This document shows positions 19,588 through 28,897 of a stretch of DNA of 64,000 bases, piece after piece; within the stretch, counting starts at the first letter, position 1; each line of letters opens with the position of its first letter. The DNA lies in NCBI GenBank assembly GCA_963751595.1, contig CAVVVC010000001.1, positions 310,001 to 374,000 on the forward strand. Direction: 5' to 3'. The DNA comes from JAHEGP01 sp963751595. GTDB taxonomy: Bacteria; Pseudomonadota; Gammaproteobacteria; Pseudomonadales; JAHEGP01. The position numbers were made by a program, and so were the translations under genes. The notes below the pieces were generated by a model that saw only the letters and a list, made by a program, of their open reading frames with translations, ran no database searches and had not been told where the DNA came from.

Positions 19588-20904
19588 ATGGCTAACCAGG
19601 AACTTTTCCGCGAGCTGACGCGATTGCTGACCCTGGCGGGGCTCGGCGCCCTGGTCGGCTGGTTACTCGGATGGCCCTGGCTGGGCCTGGCGTTGGCCCT
19701 GCTCCTGTACGGCGGCTGGCAGCTTGTTCAGGTGGGCAGGCTGGCCGCCTGGCTGGAGGGCGATACCCGGCTGGACCCACCGGAAAGTCATGGCATCTGG
19801 GCTTCGGTGCTGGACCGGCTGTACCGCCTGCAAAAAGCCCATCACGTGGAACACGAGCAGTTGCTGGATGCCGCAAGCTATGTTTCCGAGGGAGTGGCAT
19901 CGCTGTCCGATGGCGTGATCATGGTTGACGCCGACGGGGTCATTGTCTGGTGCAATGACGCGACGGAGCGCCTGGTGGGCGTGCGCAGCTCAAGGGACAA
20001 AGGTAACCTGATGGTTAACCTGTTGCGTGATCCGGATTTTGTGCGCTATTTCCAGCGCGGGGATTTCAGTGGGGGACTGGAGATGACGTCACCGGACGAG
20101 AGCCGGCGGATTCTGCGGGTAGAGGTCACCCTGTTCGGAGCCGGTAATCGCCTGGTATTCATCCGGGATGTCACCCAGATTCACCAGCTGGAGCAAATGC
20201 GGGTCGACTTCATTGCCAATGTCTCCCATGAATTGCGCACTCCGCTCACCGTCATCAATGGCTACCTCGAAACGCTGGAGGGTATGGATGCCGATATTCC
20301 CGCCGCTATGCTGGACCGGGCGCTTGGTCAGATGCAGGTCCAGAGCAAGCGCATGCAGACCCTGATTGACGACATTACCTTGCTTTCGCGGCTGGAGTCA
20401 GAGCCGGACTCGGAGCCCACCAGGCCCATTGACGTTGCCGCGATGGTCACCATGATGGCCGATGACGCGGGCTGTTGCATGGGTTCCGACCATAATTTCG
20501 AATTGCGCCTCGATCCACAATACCGCTTGCAGGGCGAGCAGAAAGCCATCCATAGCGCCTTCGGCAACCTGGTGGACAACGCCTGCAAGTACAGCCGTCC
20601 CGGGAGTGATATCCGGGTTCACTGGCGAGTCGGGGAGGAGGGCGGCATCTTCGAAGTCGAGGATGAGGGGCCCGGTATCGATCAGGCTGATATCCCCCGC
20701 CTGACGGAACGTTTTTATCGTGCGGACAAAGGTCGCAGCGCCGCTTCAGGGGGAACCGGCCTGGGCCTGGCCATCGTGAAGCATGCGCTCAAGCGTCATG
20801 ACGGCCGGCTGGAGATCGAGAGCACCCTGGGCAAGGGCAGTGTGTTTCGCTGTGTTTTCCCCGTCCATCGACTGGTTCGCGGCACTGAGTTGGCAGCGCG
20901 TTAG
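19588..20904 (+). CDS. phoR: Phosphate regulon sensor histidine kinase PhoR
   Basis: The 438-residue membrane kinase has two closely spaced N-terminal helices (LTLAGLGALVGWLLGWPWLGLALALLLYG region), a PAS domain (VSEGVASLSDGVIMVDADGV), an H-box FIANVSHELRTPLTVINGYL, an N-box NLVDNACKYSRPG, and G-boxes VEDEGPGI and SGGTGLGLAIVKHAL. It lacks a large periplasmic sensor, as usual for PhoR, which reads phosphate status through PstSCAB and PhoU. The start at ATG 19588 excludes a longer frame that overlaps phoB. Confidence 0.96.
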   Translation: MANQELFRELTRLLTLAGLGALVGWLLGWPWLGLALALLLYGGWQLVQVGRLAAWLEGDTRLDPPESHGIWASVLDRLYRLQKAHHVEHEQLLDAASYVSEGVASLSDGVIMVDADGVIVWCNDATERLVGVRSSRDKGNLMVNLLRDPDFVRYFQRGDFSGGLEMTSPDESRRILRVEVTLFGAGNRLVFIRDVTQIHQLEQMRVDFIANVSHELRTPLTVINGYLETLEGMDADIPAAMLDRALGQMQVQSKRMQTLIDDITLLSRLESEPDSEPTRPIDVAAMVTMMADDAGCCMGSDHNFELRLDPQYRLQGEQKAIHSAFGNLVDNACKYSRPGSDIRVHWRVGEEGGIFEVEDEGPGIDQADIPRLTERFYRADKGRSAASGGTGLGLAIVKHALKRHDGRLEIESTLGKGSVFRCVFPVHRLVRGTELAAR

Positions 20905-21004
20905 TCGCTGCGCAGACGTATCGATTAACCCATGTTCCCAAAAACAGCGCGCCCGGCGAAAGCAGCGACCCAGCGCCCGGGAACCCAAAGACCTACTTAA
21001 GGTG

Positions 21005-21022
21005 GGGTAATGTACCTGTAAC
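21005..21022 (+). promoter_or_regulatory. Weak Pho-box-like site before pstS
   Basis: GGGTAAT-GTAC-CTGTAAC has one good half-site and one poor one (4 of 7 matches) in the correct 11-bp phasing, 42-59 bases before pstS. It is much weaker than the sites before phoB and pstC. Confidence 0.35.
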
Positions 21023-21063
21023 AATGCCCCACTATTCTCTGCGGGTGGTAGCGGAGAGCGTTC

Positions 21064-22077
21064 ATGCAGAATAGTAGAACCGGCGATTGGCTCGGCAGGA
21101 ATAGCGCTTTAACGCGGGCTCTGGCTATTGTGGCCGTGGTGTTGCTGGCGCGGAGCGCTCCACTGGGGGCCGCCACAAGGATTGATCCTGATCTCGCGCC
21201 CTATCACAAGGTCCGCGGTGTAACGGGCAGCCTGTCCAGCACCGGCTCCGACTCGCTGGCAAATCTGATGAGTCTGTGGGCCGAGCATTTCATGCGCTAC
21301 TACTCGGGCGTGACCTTCCAGGTCAGGGCCTCGGGGTCATCCACAGCACCCCCGGCACTTGCCGAGGGCACGGCGAATATTGGCCCGATGAGCCGCTTGA
21401 TGGCAGCCAATGAGGAACAGGCCTTCGTGCAGAGCCACGGTTATCCGGCTACCCCTGTGGTGGTCGGCATCGATGCGCTGGCGGTCTACGTGCACAAGGA
21501 TAACCCGCTCAGGGGGCTCTCGCTGCAGCAGCTCGATGGCATCTTTTCCAGCAACCGCAATTGTAGCGGCGGCGCGGGTGAGGCCATCGATAATTGGGGG
21601 CAACTCGATTTACCCGCGCCCTGGCCACGTCGGAGCATCCAGGTATTCGGTCGTAACTCGGTATCCGGTACCTATGGGTTTTTCCAAAGCCGGGCCCTGT
21701 GTGGCGGCGATTTCAGTAACACCGTCAATGAGCAGCCGGGCTCGGCATCGGTCGTCCAGTCCGTTGGCACCACGATCAATGCGATCGGTTATTCAGGAAT
21801 GGGCTATCGCACCGCCAGCGTCCGCGCCGTGCCTCTGGGGGAAAACGGCATTTTCCATGCCGCCAGTGCCGAAAACGCCGTGTCCGGGGTCTATCCGCTC
21901 TCCCGCTATCTTTACGTTTATGTCAACAAGCCCCCCGGAGAAGCGCTGCCGGCCATCGAGGGCGAATTTATCCGTTTCATATTGTCGCGGCAGGGGCAGA
22001 GGATCGTGCTCAAGAATGGCTTTATCTCGCTGCCTGCAGCCATGGTGGAAAAACAGAAGCAAGTCCTCGGCCTTTAG
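21064..22077 (+). CDS. pstS: Periplasmic phosphate-binding protein, PstS family
   Basis: The 337-residue protein has a signal peptide (ALAIVAVVLLARSAPLGAAT). The PstS-type ligand region includes GSLSSTGSDSLANLMSLWAE and VRASGSSTAPPALAEGTANIG, followed by AVYVHKDNPLRGLSLQQLDG and GRNSVSGTYGFFQ. It would deliver phosphate to the PstCA permease encoded downstream. It is separated from pstC by about 190 bases that contain a strong Pho box, so it may be transcribed both with and apart from pstCAB-phoU. Confidence 0.9.
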   Translation: MQNSRTGDWLGRNSALTRALAIVAVVLLARSAPLGAATRIDPDLAPYHKVRGVTGSLSSTGSDSLANLMSLWAEHFMRYYSGVTFQVRASGSSTAPPALAEGTANIGPMSRLMAANEEQAFVQSHGYPATPVVVGIDALAVYVHKDNPLRGLSLQQLDGIFSSNRNCSGGAGEAIDNWGQLDLPAPWPRRSIQVFGRNSVSGTYGFFQSRALCGGDFSNTVNEQPGSASVVQSVGTTINAIGYSGMGYRTASVRAVPLGENGIFHAASAENAVSGVYPLSRYLYVYVNKPPGEALPAIEGEFIRFILSRQGQRIVLKNGFISLPAAMVEKQKQVLGL

Positions 22078-22229
22078 CTCTCCGGCGAACAAAAGCGCTG
22101 GCCGTGGTGTGTGGTGCCGAAGCCGGGGAGGCCATGCACGCGGATTGCTGGCTTCGGGTGTAAAAAACGTTTGCAGGGAGGCACCGTAGATGAACGCAAG
22201 TGACTGTTCCTATTGCTATTATTGGCGCG

Positions 22230-22247
22230 GTGTCACAGCGCTGTCAC
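22230..22247 (+). promoter_or_regulatory. Strong Pho box upstream of pstC
   Basis: GTGTCAC-AGCG-CTGTCAC is a near-ideal PhoB site: two 7-bp repeats with a 4-base spacer. A TACAGT (22258-22263) at the expected distance could be the -10 element. The site lies inside the longest open frame for pstC and therefore argues for a downstream start codon. Confidence 0.85.
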
Positions 22248-22269
22248 ATTGGCTCCCTACAGTGTCGAG

Positions 22270-24537
22270 ATGATTCCGACCCGCTCTTCCGTTGCTGATT
22301 CTGAAGTATCCGCTCTGCTTGCGCAGCGAGCGGCGGGCAAGGCATCGATGCGCGAGAAGTGGCTTGACCGGTTGGGACAGTGGCTGATCACCCTGGGGGG
22401 GCTGGGTGTCATCGCCACGGTGCTAATGCTTGCACTGTACCTGATTTACACCGTCGCACCCCTCTTTAAGCCCGCAGCCATGGCGCCCATGGCCAGTTTC
22501 GCCACCCCGTTACCCGAGGCCGGGGAGTCGCTGTACCTGGCCAGTGACGAATCCCTGCAACTGGGTTTTCGCCTCACCGCCTCGGGTGAAATGATTTTCT
22601 TTGCCCTCGCTGACGGCTCATTGGCTCAGGTCGAAAGCCTGCCCCTGCCGGTGGGTGCGCGCATCAGCAGTGTCGGCGTCGACCCCGAGGCCGGTGGCCT
22701 GTTGGCCCTGGGCTTGAGCAATGGGTCGGTTTTCCTGCTGCGTCCGCGCTACGATCCCGGCTACGAGGAGTCGCCCCGCCGGGTCAGCCCCCACCTTGAT
22801 TTTCCCTACGGGGGCGAACCTTTCGAAATCGCAGCTGGCGAAGGGTTGCAGAGTATTGCCGTGCGCGAAGGCGAGAACGGTGTCATGGTGCTTGCCCAGG
22901 GCCGTGACGCTCTGCGGCTCGGCTTGATTCGCGATTCCGCAGTTGCCGGTGCCGGAATTCAGGTCACCGCGTGGTCGCAAACGCCGGTGCCCGCCGCCAG
23001 CAAGCTGCTGTTGTCCCGTGACCAGCGCTGGCTGGCACTGCTTGATACCCGGGGCCGTATACATGCCGCCCTGGTGGAGCAGTTTGAGGAATTTGGCGGG
23101 ATTTCAGTGCCACCACCCGGTGCTGCGTTGCAGGATGTCGACTGGGCCGCCGGGGGCCAGTCGCTCCTTGGCATTGACGATGAAGGTGTCGCCACGCAGT
23201 GGTTTTTGCTGCGCGATCCCGCCGCCTCTGAGGGGCCGTTAGAGCTGACCCCGGCTCGGCAGTTCAGCGTCGACGGCGGCGGGAACCCGCTATTGGTGCC
23301 GGAATCCCGGCGCAAGGGGTTTGCGACCGCGGACAGCGAGGGTTTTTTCAGCCTGTTCAATACAACCGCGCAGCGGCGCTTGTTGCAACGGCGTGTGAGC
23401 GATAGTTCAGTCACCAGAATGGCCCTGTCGCCCTGGGCCAACGCGCTGCTGCTGGAAACCAGCGACGGCCGCCTCGGGGTCTGGAGCATTGATAATCCCC
23501 ATCCGGAGGTATCCTGGAGCGCACTCTGGAGCAAGGTCTGGTACGAAGGTTATCCCGAGCCGGAATACGTCTGGCAATCCTCGGCCAGTACCAGCGTCGA
23601 GCCCAAACTCAGCCTGATGCCCCTGGTTTTCGGCACCTTGAAAGCCGCGTTCTACGCAATGCTTATCGCGACGCCGTTGGCCCTGGGCGGGGCAATATTC
23701 ACGGCCTATTTCATGGCTCCGGCGATGCGCGCCAGGGTAAAACCCGTGATCGAGCTGATGGAGGCCCTACCCACCGTCATCCTTGGCTTGCTTGCAGGCT
23801 TATGGCTGGCACCCCTGCTGGCAAGCCATATGGTGGGTATCTTGCTGTTCGTGCTGGCTCTGCCCATCTTTATTCTGCTCGCCGCGCTGGGCTGGCACCT
23901 GCTGCCTTTATCCGTTAGCGGCAGGGTTCCCCAGGGTTGGCAGGCGGCATTCTTGATGCCGCTCATCCTGCTGGCCGGCTGGCTTTGTCTCGCCCTGTCG
24001 CCGGGGCTGGAGCAAAGCTTTTTCGGTGGCGACTTCGTGGCCTGGTTGACCCAGGATCTGGGTGTCCGCTACGACCAGCGAAATGCCCTGGTTGTGGGTA
24101 TCGCCATGGGCTTTGCGATTATCCCGACGATTTTCTCCATCGTTGAAGACGCGATCTTTTCCGTGCCCGGACACCTTACCCAGGGGGCACTGGCGCTCGG
24201 CGCCCGTCCCTGGCAGACCCTGTCCGAGGTCGTTCTGCCCATGGCGAGCCCGGCGATTTTCTCTGCCTTGATGATCGGCTTCGGCCGTGCAGTGGGGGAG
24301 ACCATGATCGTGCTGATGGCGACGGGAAACACCCCCATCATGGATTTCAATCTGTTCGAGGGCATGCGTACCCTGGCGGCAAACATGGCAATGGAAATTC
24401 CCGAAGCCGAGGTCCACAGCACCCACTACCGGGTATTGTTTCTCGGCGGACTGGTGCTGTTCGTAATGACCTTTGTGTTCAACACGGTTGCTGAAATCCT
24501 TCGCCAGCGCCTGCATTCGAAGTATCGCAGTCTGTGA
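22270..24537 (+). CDS. pstC: Phosphate ABC transporter permease PstC, long form
   Basis: This is an inner-membrane permease of the Pst importer. An N-terminal helix (LITLGGLGVIATVLMLALYL) is followed by about 370 residues of periplasmic, beta-rich domain. The BPD-type transmembrane domain with six helices starts near FGTLKAAFYAMLIATPLALG and carries the EAA-type loop GALALGARPWQTLSEVVLP. Long PstC proteins (over 700 residues) are known in Pseudomonas-like bacteria. ATG at 22270 is chosen because the Pho box lies upstream of it. If transcription starts 10 bases after the predicted -10, the mRNA would be almost leaderless, and ATG at 22348 (GCAAGG upstream) becomes an alternative. Confidence 0.92.
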   Translation: MIPTRSSVADSEVSALLAQRAAGKASMREKWLDRLGQWLITLGGLGVIATVLMLALYLIYTVAPLFKPAAMAPMASFATPLPEAGESLYLASDESLQLGFRLTASGEMIFFALADGSLAQVESLPLPVGARISSVGVDPEAGGLLALGLSNGSVFLLRPRYDPGYEESPRRVSPHLDFPYGGEPFEIAAGEGLQSIAVREGENGVMVLAQGRDALRLGLIRDSAVAGAGIQVTAWSQTPVPAASKLLLSRDQRWLALLDTRGRIHAALVEQFEEFGGISVPPPGAALQDVDWAAGGQSLLGIDDEGVATQWFLLRDPAASEGPLELTPARQFSVDGGGNPLLVPESRRKGFATADSEGFFSLFNTTAQRRLLQRRVSDSSVTRMALSPWANALLLETSDGRLGVWSIDNPHPEVSWSALWSKVWYEGYPEPEYVWQSSASTSVEPKLSLMPLVFGTLKAAFYAMLIATPLALGGAIFTAYFMAPAMRARVKPVIELMEALPTVILGLLAGLWLAPLLASHMVGILLFVLALPIFILLAALGWHLLPLSVSGRVPQGWQAAFLMPLILLAGWLCLALSPGLEQSFFGGDFVAWLTQDLGVRYDQRNALVVGIAMGFAIIPTIFSIVEDAIFSVPGHLTQGALALGARPWQTLSEVVLPMASPAIFSALMIGFGRAVGETMIVLMATGNTPIMDFNLFEGMRTLAANMAMEIPEAEVHSTHYRVLFLGGLVLFVMTFVFNTVAEILRQRLHSKYRSL

Positions 24538-26237
24538 GCGCACTTCAGGACAGGCAGTGGCGGGAGTGGTGGCGCGGGGGCGACCTGTTCATCTGGCTCA
24601 ATGCGGCGGCGGTGGCCCTGTGTTTGCTGGCAGTCCTTGGCGTAATTCTGCTGTTACTGGTGCGCGGGAGCGCGCATTTCTGGCCGGCCCGGGTTATGGC
24701 GGCGGACTATGCCGTTCCCCTGGCGCCCCCGGAGCACGTGGCGGGGCAGGTACGGGCCCGGGAAACGGTGCCCCTGGAGCAACTGACCGGCTCGGGGGTG
24801 GCGTTTTCCGGTTCTGTCGACCAGGTCGAGCGAATCCTGCTTCAGGTGGGTCATCGCGAGCAAAACGGTGAGGACTTCCGCTGGCTGGTCGCACCCTGGA
24901 TGCGGCAAGTGGAGTACCCAACCTCACTGGTGCTGGTAGAGCGGCGCGAATGGGGTACCCTGTACGGATACTTGCGGGGGCTGAATACAGCCAGCGCACG
25001 GTTATCAGCGGCCGACGGACCCGAAGCGGCGGCTGCGCTGTGGGATGAGTTTCAGCAACGCATTGCGCGGGCCAGGGCTATCGACGCCCGTATCGAAACA
25101 TTGAAGCTCGATGAAATCAACGATCTCAACTATCGCCTGGAGCAACTGGAACGCCGGCGCTCGGCGATCTCGGCGGCCGGGCTCGAAGACCGGGAGCGAG
25201 CACGGCTCGAGGCTGAATTCGCCGCGCAGCAGAGTCATTTGACGGCCGCCTATGATGCCCTGCAGCAGAGACTGGACGGTTACTACCGCGAGATGGGTGA
25301 GGACACCTACGAGCTGCGGTTGGCCAACGGCGAAACCATTACCCAGCCGGTAGCCGATGTGGTGAGGGCTTATCAGCCCAACGCGCTGGACACCATCGGC
25401 AGACTAGCGGTTGCCGGGGATCGACTTTGGGAATTCCTGTCCGCGCAGCCCCGTGAGGCCAATACCGAGGGGGGCGTTTTCCCGGCGATTTTTGGCACCG
25501 TTCTGATGGTGCTGCTGATGACGGTTCTGGTGACACCCCTGGGCATTCTGGCGGCGGTTTACCTGCGGGAATACGCAACTCAGGGCCTGCTGACGCAAAC
25601 CATCCGCATTGCCGTGAACAACCTCGCCGGGGTGCCATCGATTGTCTACGGTTTGTTCGGCCTGGGCTTTTTCGTCTATGCGGTGGGGGGGAGCATCGAT
25701 CAATTGTTCTACAGTGAAACCTTGCCCGCTCCAACGTTCGGTACCCCGGGGATTTTCTGGGCGGCGCTCACCCTGGCGCTGTTGACCCTGCCGGTGGTGA
25801 TCGTCGCAACCGAGGAGGGCCTGGCGCGCTTGCCACGATCCCTGCGCGAGGCCAGCTTTGCATTGGGGGCAACCCGGCTGCAGACGGTGTTCTGGGTCGT
25901 ATTACCCGCGGCCAGCCCGGCCCTGATGACCGGTATGATTCTCGCCATAGCCCGGGCGGCGGGGGAGGTAGCACCGCTAATGCTGGTGGGTGTGGTGAAA
26001 CTGGCACCCGTGTTACCGGTCGACGGCAATTTTCCGTATCTGCACCTGGAGCGACAATTCATGCACCTGGGTTTTCACATTTACGACGTCGGGCTACAGA
26101 GCCCGAATGTCGAGGCCGCGCGGCCACTGGTTTACGCGACCGCATTGCTACTGGTAGTCGTCATCGTCGCACTGAATCTGTCTGCAATCCGGATTCGCAA
26201 TCGGCTGCGCGAACAATACAAATCCAACGATGTCTAG
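24534..26237 (+). CDS. pstA: Phosphate ABC transporter permease PstA, long form
   Basis: The 567-residue second permease subunit starts at a GTG that overlaps the pstC stop by four bases, indicating translational coupling. The N-terminal helix (LNAAAVALCLLAVLGVILLLLV) is followed by about 230 residues of extra-membrane region with a coiled-coil-like stretch (EINDLNYRLEQLERRR). The permease domain follows (FPAIFGTVLMVLLMTVLVTP, and ASFALGATRLQTVFWVVLPA as EAA loop). Short PstA proteins lack the inserted region. Confidence 0.93.
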   Translation: MSALQDRQWREWWRGGDLFIWLNAAAVALCLLAVLGVILLLLVRGSAHFWPARVMAADYAVPLAPPEHVAGQVRARETVPLEQLTGSGVAFSGSVDQVERILLQVGHREQNGEDFRWLVAPWMRQVEYPTSLVLVERREWGTLYGYLRGLNTASARLSAADGPEAAAALWDEFQQRIARARAIDARIETLKLDEINDLNYRLEQLERRRSAISAAGLEDRERARLEAEFAAQQSHLTAAYDALQQRLDGYYREMGEDTYELRLANGETITQPVADVVRAYQPNALDTIGRLAVAGDRLWEFLSAQPREANTEGGVFPAIFGTVLMVLLMTVLVTPLGILAAVYLREYATQGLLTQTIRIAVNNLAGVPSIVYGLFGLGFFVYAVGGSIDQLFYSETLPAPTFGTPGIFWAALTLALLTLPVVIVATEEGLARLPRSLREASFALGATRLQTVFWVVLPAASPALMTGMILAIARAAGEVAPLMLVGVVKLAPVLPVDGNFPYLHLERQFMHLGFHIYDVGLQSPNVEAARPLVYATALLLVVVIVALNLSAIRIRNRLREQYKSNDV

Positions 26238-26302
26238 AACAGGCGCGCAGTAGAGGAAGCAGTGACACGTGAAGCAAGCATCATCACCCAACAAGGCAGT
26301 AT

Positions 26303-27154
26303 ATGGCTGACCAGAAACTCCGAAAAGTAGCCCCGTCTGAAGTCGCCGAGCTGGTGCGGTTCAAGGCGGCGCTGCGCACGTCGCCGGTGCACGCGCCCGA
26401 GACGTTTCTCGAGGTCGAGCAACTGAATCTCTTTTACCGGCGCAACGTGCAGGCGCTTTTCGACATCAATATCGCTTTTCCGAAGCGCCAGGTCACGGCC
26501 TTTATCGGGCCCAGCGGCTGTGGCAAATCTACCCTCCTGCGCTGCTTCAATCGTATGAACGAGCTGATTGACGGCTGTCGGACGGATGGCCGGATTCTGC
26601 TGGATAATCGCGATATCTATGGTCTCGACGTCGATGTGGCGCAGCTGCGTCGGCGCGTGGGTATGGTGTTCCAGAAACCCAACCCCTTCCCCAAGTCGGT
26701 GTACGACAACATCGCTTTCGGCCTCAAGGTGCAGGGTATCAAAAACCGGCGGATTCTCGATGAAGTGGTTGAGCGATCGCTGCGGTCGGCAGCGCTTTGG
26801 GATGAGGTCAAGGATCGTTTACAGGATAGCGCGCTGTCGCTATCCGGCGGCCAACAGCAACGCCTGGTCATCGCTCGCACGATTGCGGTGGAACCCGAAG
26901 TGCTGCTGCTGGACGAGCCCGCGTCAGCCCTGGACCCGCTGTCTACCCTGAAAATCGAAGAGTTGATCTATGAGCTGAAATCCCGGTATACGATTCTCAT
27001 CGTAACCCACAACATGCAACAGGCTGCGCGGGTTTCGGACTACACCGCTTTTATCAATGCCGGCCACCTAGTAGAGTACGACACTACTGATACGATTTTC
27101 ACCAATCCGGCCAACAAGCAAACGGAAGACTACATTACCGGCCGCTACGGCTGA
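26303..27154 (+). CDS. pstB: Phosphate import ATP-binding protein PstB
   Basis: The 283-residue ABC ATPase powers PstCA. It has Walker A GPSGCGKST, Q-loop VFQKPNPFP, signature LSGGQQQR, Walker B VLLLDEPASALD and the H-loop His in VTHNMQQ. The family-typical C-terminus is NKQTEDYITGRYG. It lies 65 bases after pstA and 16 bases before phoU. Confidence 0.97.
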   Translation: MADQKLRKVAPSEVAELVRFKAALRTSPVHAPETFLEVEQLNLFYRRNVQALFDINIAFPKRQVTAFIGPSGCGKSTLLRCFNRMNELIDGCRTDGRILLDNRDIYGLDVDVAQLRRRVGMVFQKPNPFPKSVYDNIAFGLKVQGIKNRRILDEVVERSLRSAALWDEVKDRLQDSALSLSGGQQQRLVIARTIAVEPEVLLLDEPASALDPLSTLKIEELIYELKSRYTILIVTHNMQQAARVSDYTAFINAGHLVEYDTTDTIFTNPANKQTEDYITGRYG

Positions 27155-27170
27155 GTATCAGGGTTAGCAG

Positions 27171-27896
27171 ATGAATGCCTCCTCTCATTCCCAGCACATT
27201 TCCCAACAGTTCAATCGCGAGCTTCACAAGGTCAGAACCCAGCTGCTCGAGATGGGTGGCGTGGTCGAGCGCCAGCTCTCGCTTGCCGTCGCCGCCCTGT
27301 TGGAGGGCGACAGTGGCATTGCCCAGCAGGTGCGCGATACCGACAAGAGCGTGAACTTTATGGAGGTGTCAATCGATGAGGAATGCGCCCGCATCCTCGC
27401 CAGGCGGCAGCCTGCGGCGGGGGATCTTCGGCTGGTCATCGCGATCAGTAAACTGACCACTGACCTCGAGCGCGTTGGCGACGAGGCCGGAAAAATTGCC
27501 AAGCAGGGCATACTCTTGAGCGAAACGGCGACGGCAACGGAGGGCCTTGTTGCAGTCCGCGAAATTGGCCAACAGGTGGGCGAAATGCTCCACGACGCCC
27601 TCGATGCTTTCGCCCGACTCGACGCCCAGCGCGCCCTGCTCGTGGCTCGGGAAGATCGAGCGGTGGACCGCCGCTACAAGCGGGCGGTGGGCGAAATGGT
27701 GGTGCATATGACCGAGCATCCGGAGCAGGTTGGCCGCTCGCTGAATGTGATCTGGGCGCTGCGTGCGCTGGAGCGCGTCGGGGACCACGCCCGCAACATT
27801 GCGGAGCACGTGATCTACCTGGTGAAGGGCAAGGACGTGCGCCACATCGGTCTCAAGGCGATGGCCGCGCAGGTCGAAGAAGACGGAAATGAATAA
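27171..27896 (+). CDS. phoU: Phosphate-specific transport accessory protein PhoU
   Basis: The 241-residue all-helical protein has two PhoU repeats. The conserved metal-binding E/DxxxD-type segments appear as DLERVGDEAGKIAK and ALERVGDHARNIAEH. PhoU links Pst activity to PhoR and represses the Pho regulon when phosphate is sufficient. It is the last gene of the pst operon. Confidence 0.97.
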   Translation: MNASSHSQHISQQFNRELHKVRTQLLEMGGVVERQLSLAVAALLEGDSGIAQQVRDTDKSVNFMEVSIDEECARILARRQPAAGDLRLVIAISKLTTDLERVGDEAGKIAKQGILLSETATATEGLVAVREIGQQVGEMLHDALDAFARLDAQRALLVAREDRAVDRRYKRAVGEMVVHMTEHPEQVGRSLNVIWALRALERVGDHARNIAEHVIYLVKGKDVRHIGLKAMAAQVEEDGNE

Positions 27897-28004
27897 ATCC
27901 TGCCCCGCCGGGTTGGCCGATTGGGCCGGGGCCGCAGCGGGAGCGTACAACTCTGGCATAAACGCCGCGGGATAGACCCGCGCCTGCAAACAGGGGATAA
28001 CGAC

Positions 28005-28835
28005 ATGAGAAAACGCTATCTGGATAGTACAGCGTGGTGTGTGGGTGCCGCGCTGATGCTGCTTGCGGCCTTGGTGCAGGCGGCCGAGCTGGAAGACAGG
28101 CTGGCGGTAATACTGGCTTCTGATGCTCGTGCAGAGGGCCATGCCGATCGAGATCGCTACCGCAACCCCAGCGAAACCCTGGCGTTTTTTGAGCTGGATC
28201 CGGGGCAAACCGTGGTCGAGATTTTCCCTGGTCGCAAGGGGTGGTATACCGAGATACTGGCCCCCCTGGTGCGTGACGACGGCTTGCTGTACTGCGCGCA
28301 TTGGGATGTGAATTCGTCGAGGGAATACTTTCGCACCTCGCGGGCGGCCTTCGATGAGAAGCTCGCGGCTAACCCGGAGGTCTATGACCGGGTGAAGATC
28401 ACTGTGCTCGAGCCCCCCGGGCAGACGACGATCGCGCCGGCGGGGAGTGCCGATCGGGTACTGACGTTTCGCAACGTGCACAACTGGATGAAGGCCGGTA
28501 ATGCCGAGGCGGTATTCGCGTCGATGTTCGCGGCATTGAAGCCCGGGGGATTGATGGGGGTGGTGGAACACCGCGCTGCGCCGGGAACTCCCGAGGCAGT
28601 CATGGTCGAGTCGGGTTATGTCACCGAGGCCCGGGTGATCGAACTGGCCGAGGGCGCCGGTTTCGAGTTCGTGGCCAGCAGCGAGGTCAATGCCAATCCA
28701 AAGGATTCGGCGGATCATCCCAACGGCGTGTGGAGCCTGCCACCGTCCCTGCGTGGCGGAGAGCAGGACCGTGACAAGTACCTCGCCATTGGCGAGAGTG
28801 ATCGCATGACCCTCAAGTTCAGGCGGCCCGAATAG
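28005..28835 (+). CDS. Exported methyltransferase-like protein (COG4798 type)
   Basis: The 276-residue protein has a clear signal peptide (WCVGAALMLLAALVQAAE) and then a class I methyltransferase-like fold. The SAM-motif region reads VVEIFPGRKGWYTEILAPLV, and a motif-IV-like segment reads ADRVLTFRNVHNWM. Predicted methyltransferases with this PG...GWYTE signature and a signal peptide form COG4798-like families; substrate and in vivo activity are unknown. ATG at 28005 follows AGGGGA with good spacing. The motif has RK in place of the more usual GG run, which could affect SAM binding. It follows phoU but is probably a separate unit. Confidence 0.8.
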   Translation: MRKRYLDSTAWCVGAALMLLAALVQAAELEDRLAVILASDARAEGHADRDRYRNPSETLAFFELDPGQTVVEIFPGRKGWYTEILAPLVRDDGLLYCAHWDVNSSREYFRTSRAAFDEKLAANPEVYDRVKITVLEPPGQTTIAPAGSADRVLTFRNVHNWMKAGNAEAVFASMFAALKPGGLMGVVEHRAAPGTPEAVMVESGYVTEARVIELAEGAGFEFVASSEVNANPKDSADHPNGVWSLPPSLRGGEQDRDKYLAIGESDRMTLKFRRPE

Positions 28836-28858
28836 TGCCTGACAGGCCTTAATCCGAG

Positions 28859-28886
28859 CTGGCGGTGACACAGCAATCGCCGCCAG
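28859..28886. terminator. Hairpin between convergent genes
   Basis: A 10-bp stem with one mismatch (CTGGCGGTGA with TCGCCGCCAG, 8-base loop) lies between the stop of the methyltransferase-like gene and the stop of the convergent lamin-tail gene. No T-run follows on either strand, so it is a possible bidirectional stop signal only. Confidence 0.4.
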
Positions 28887-28897
28887 CCTGGAACCGT

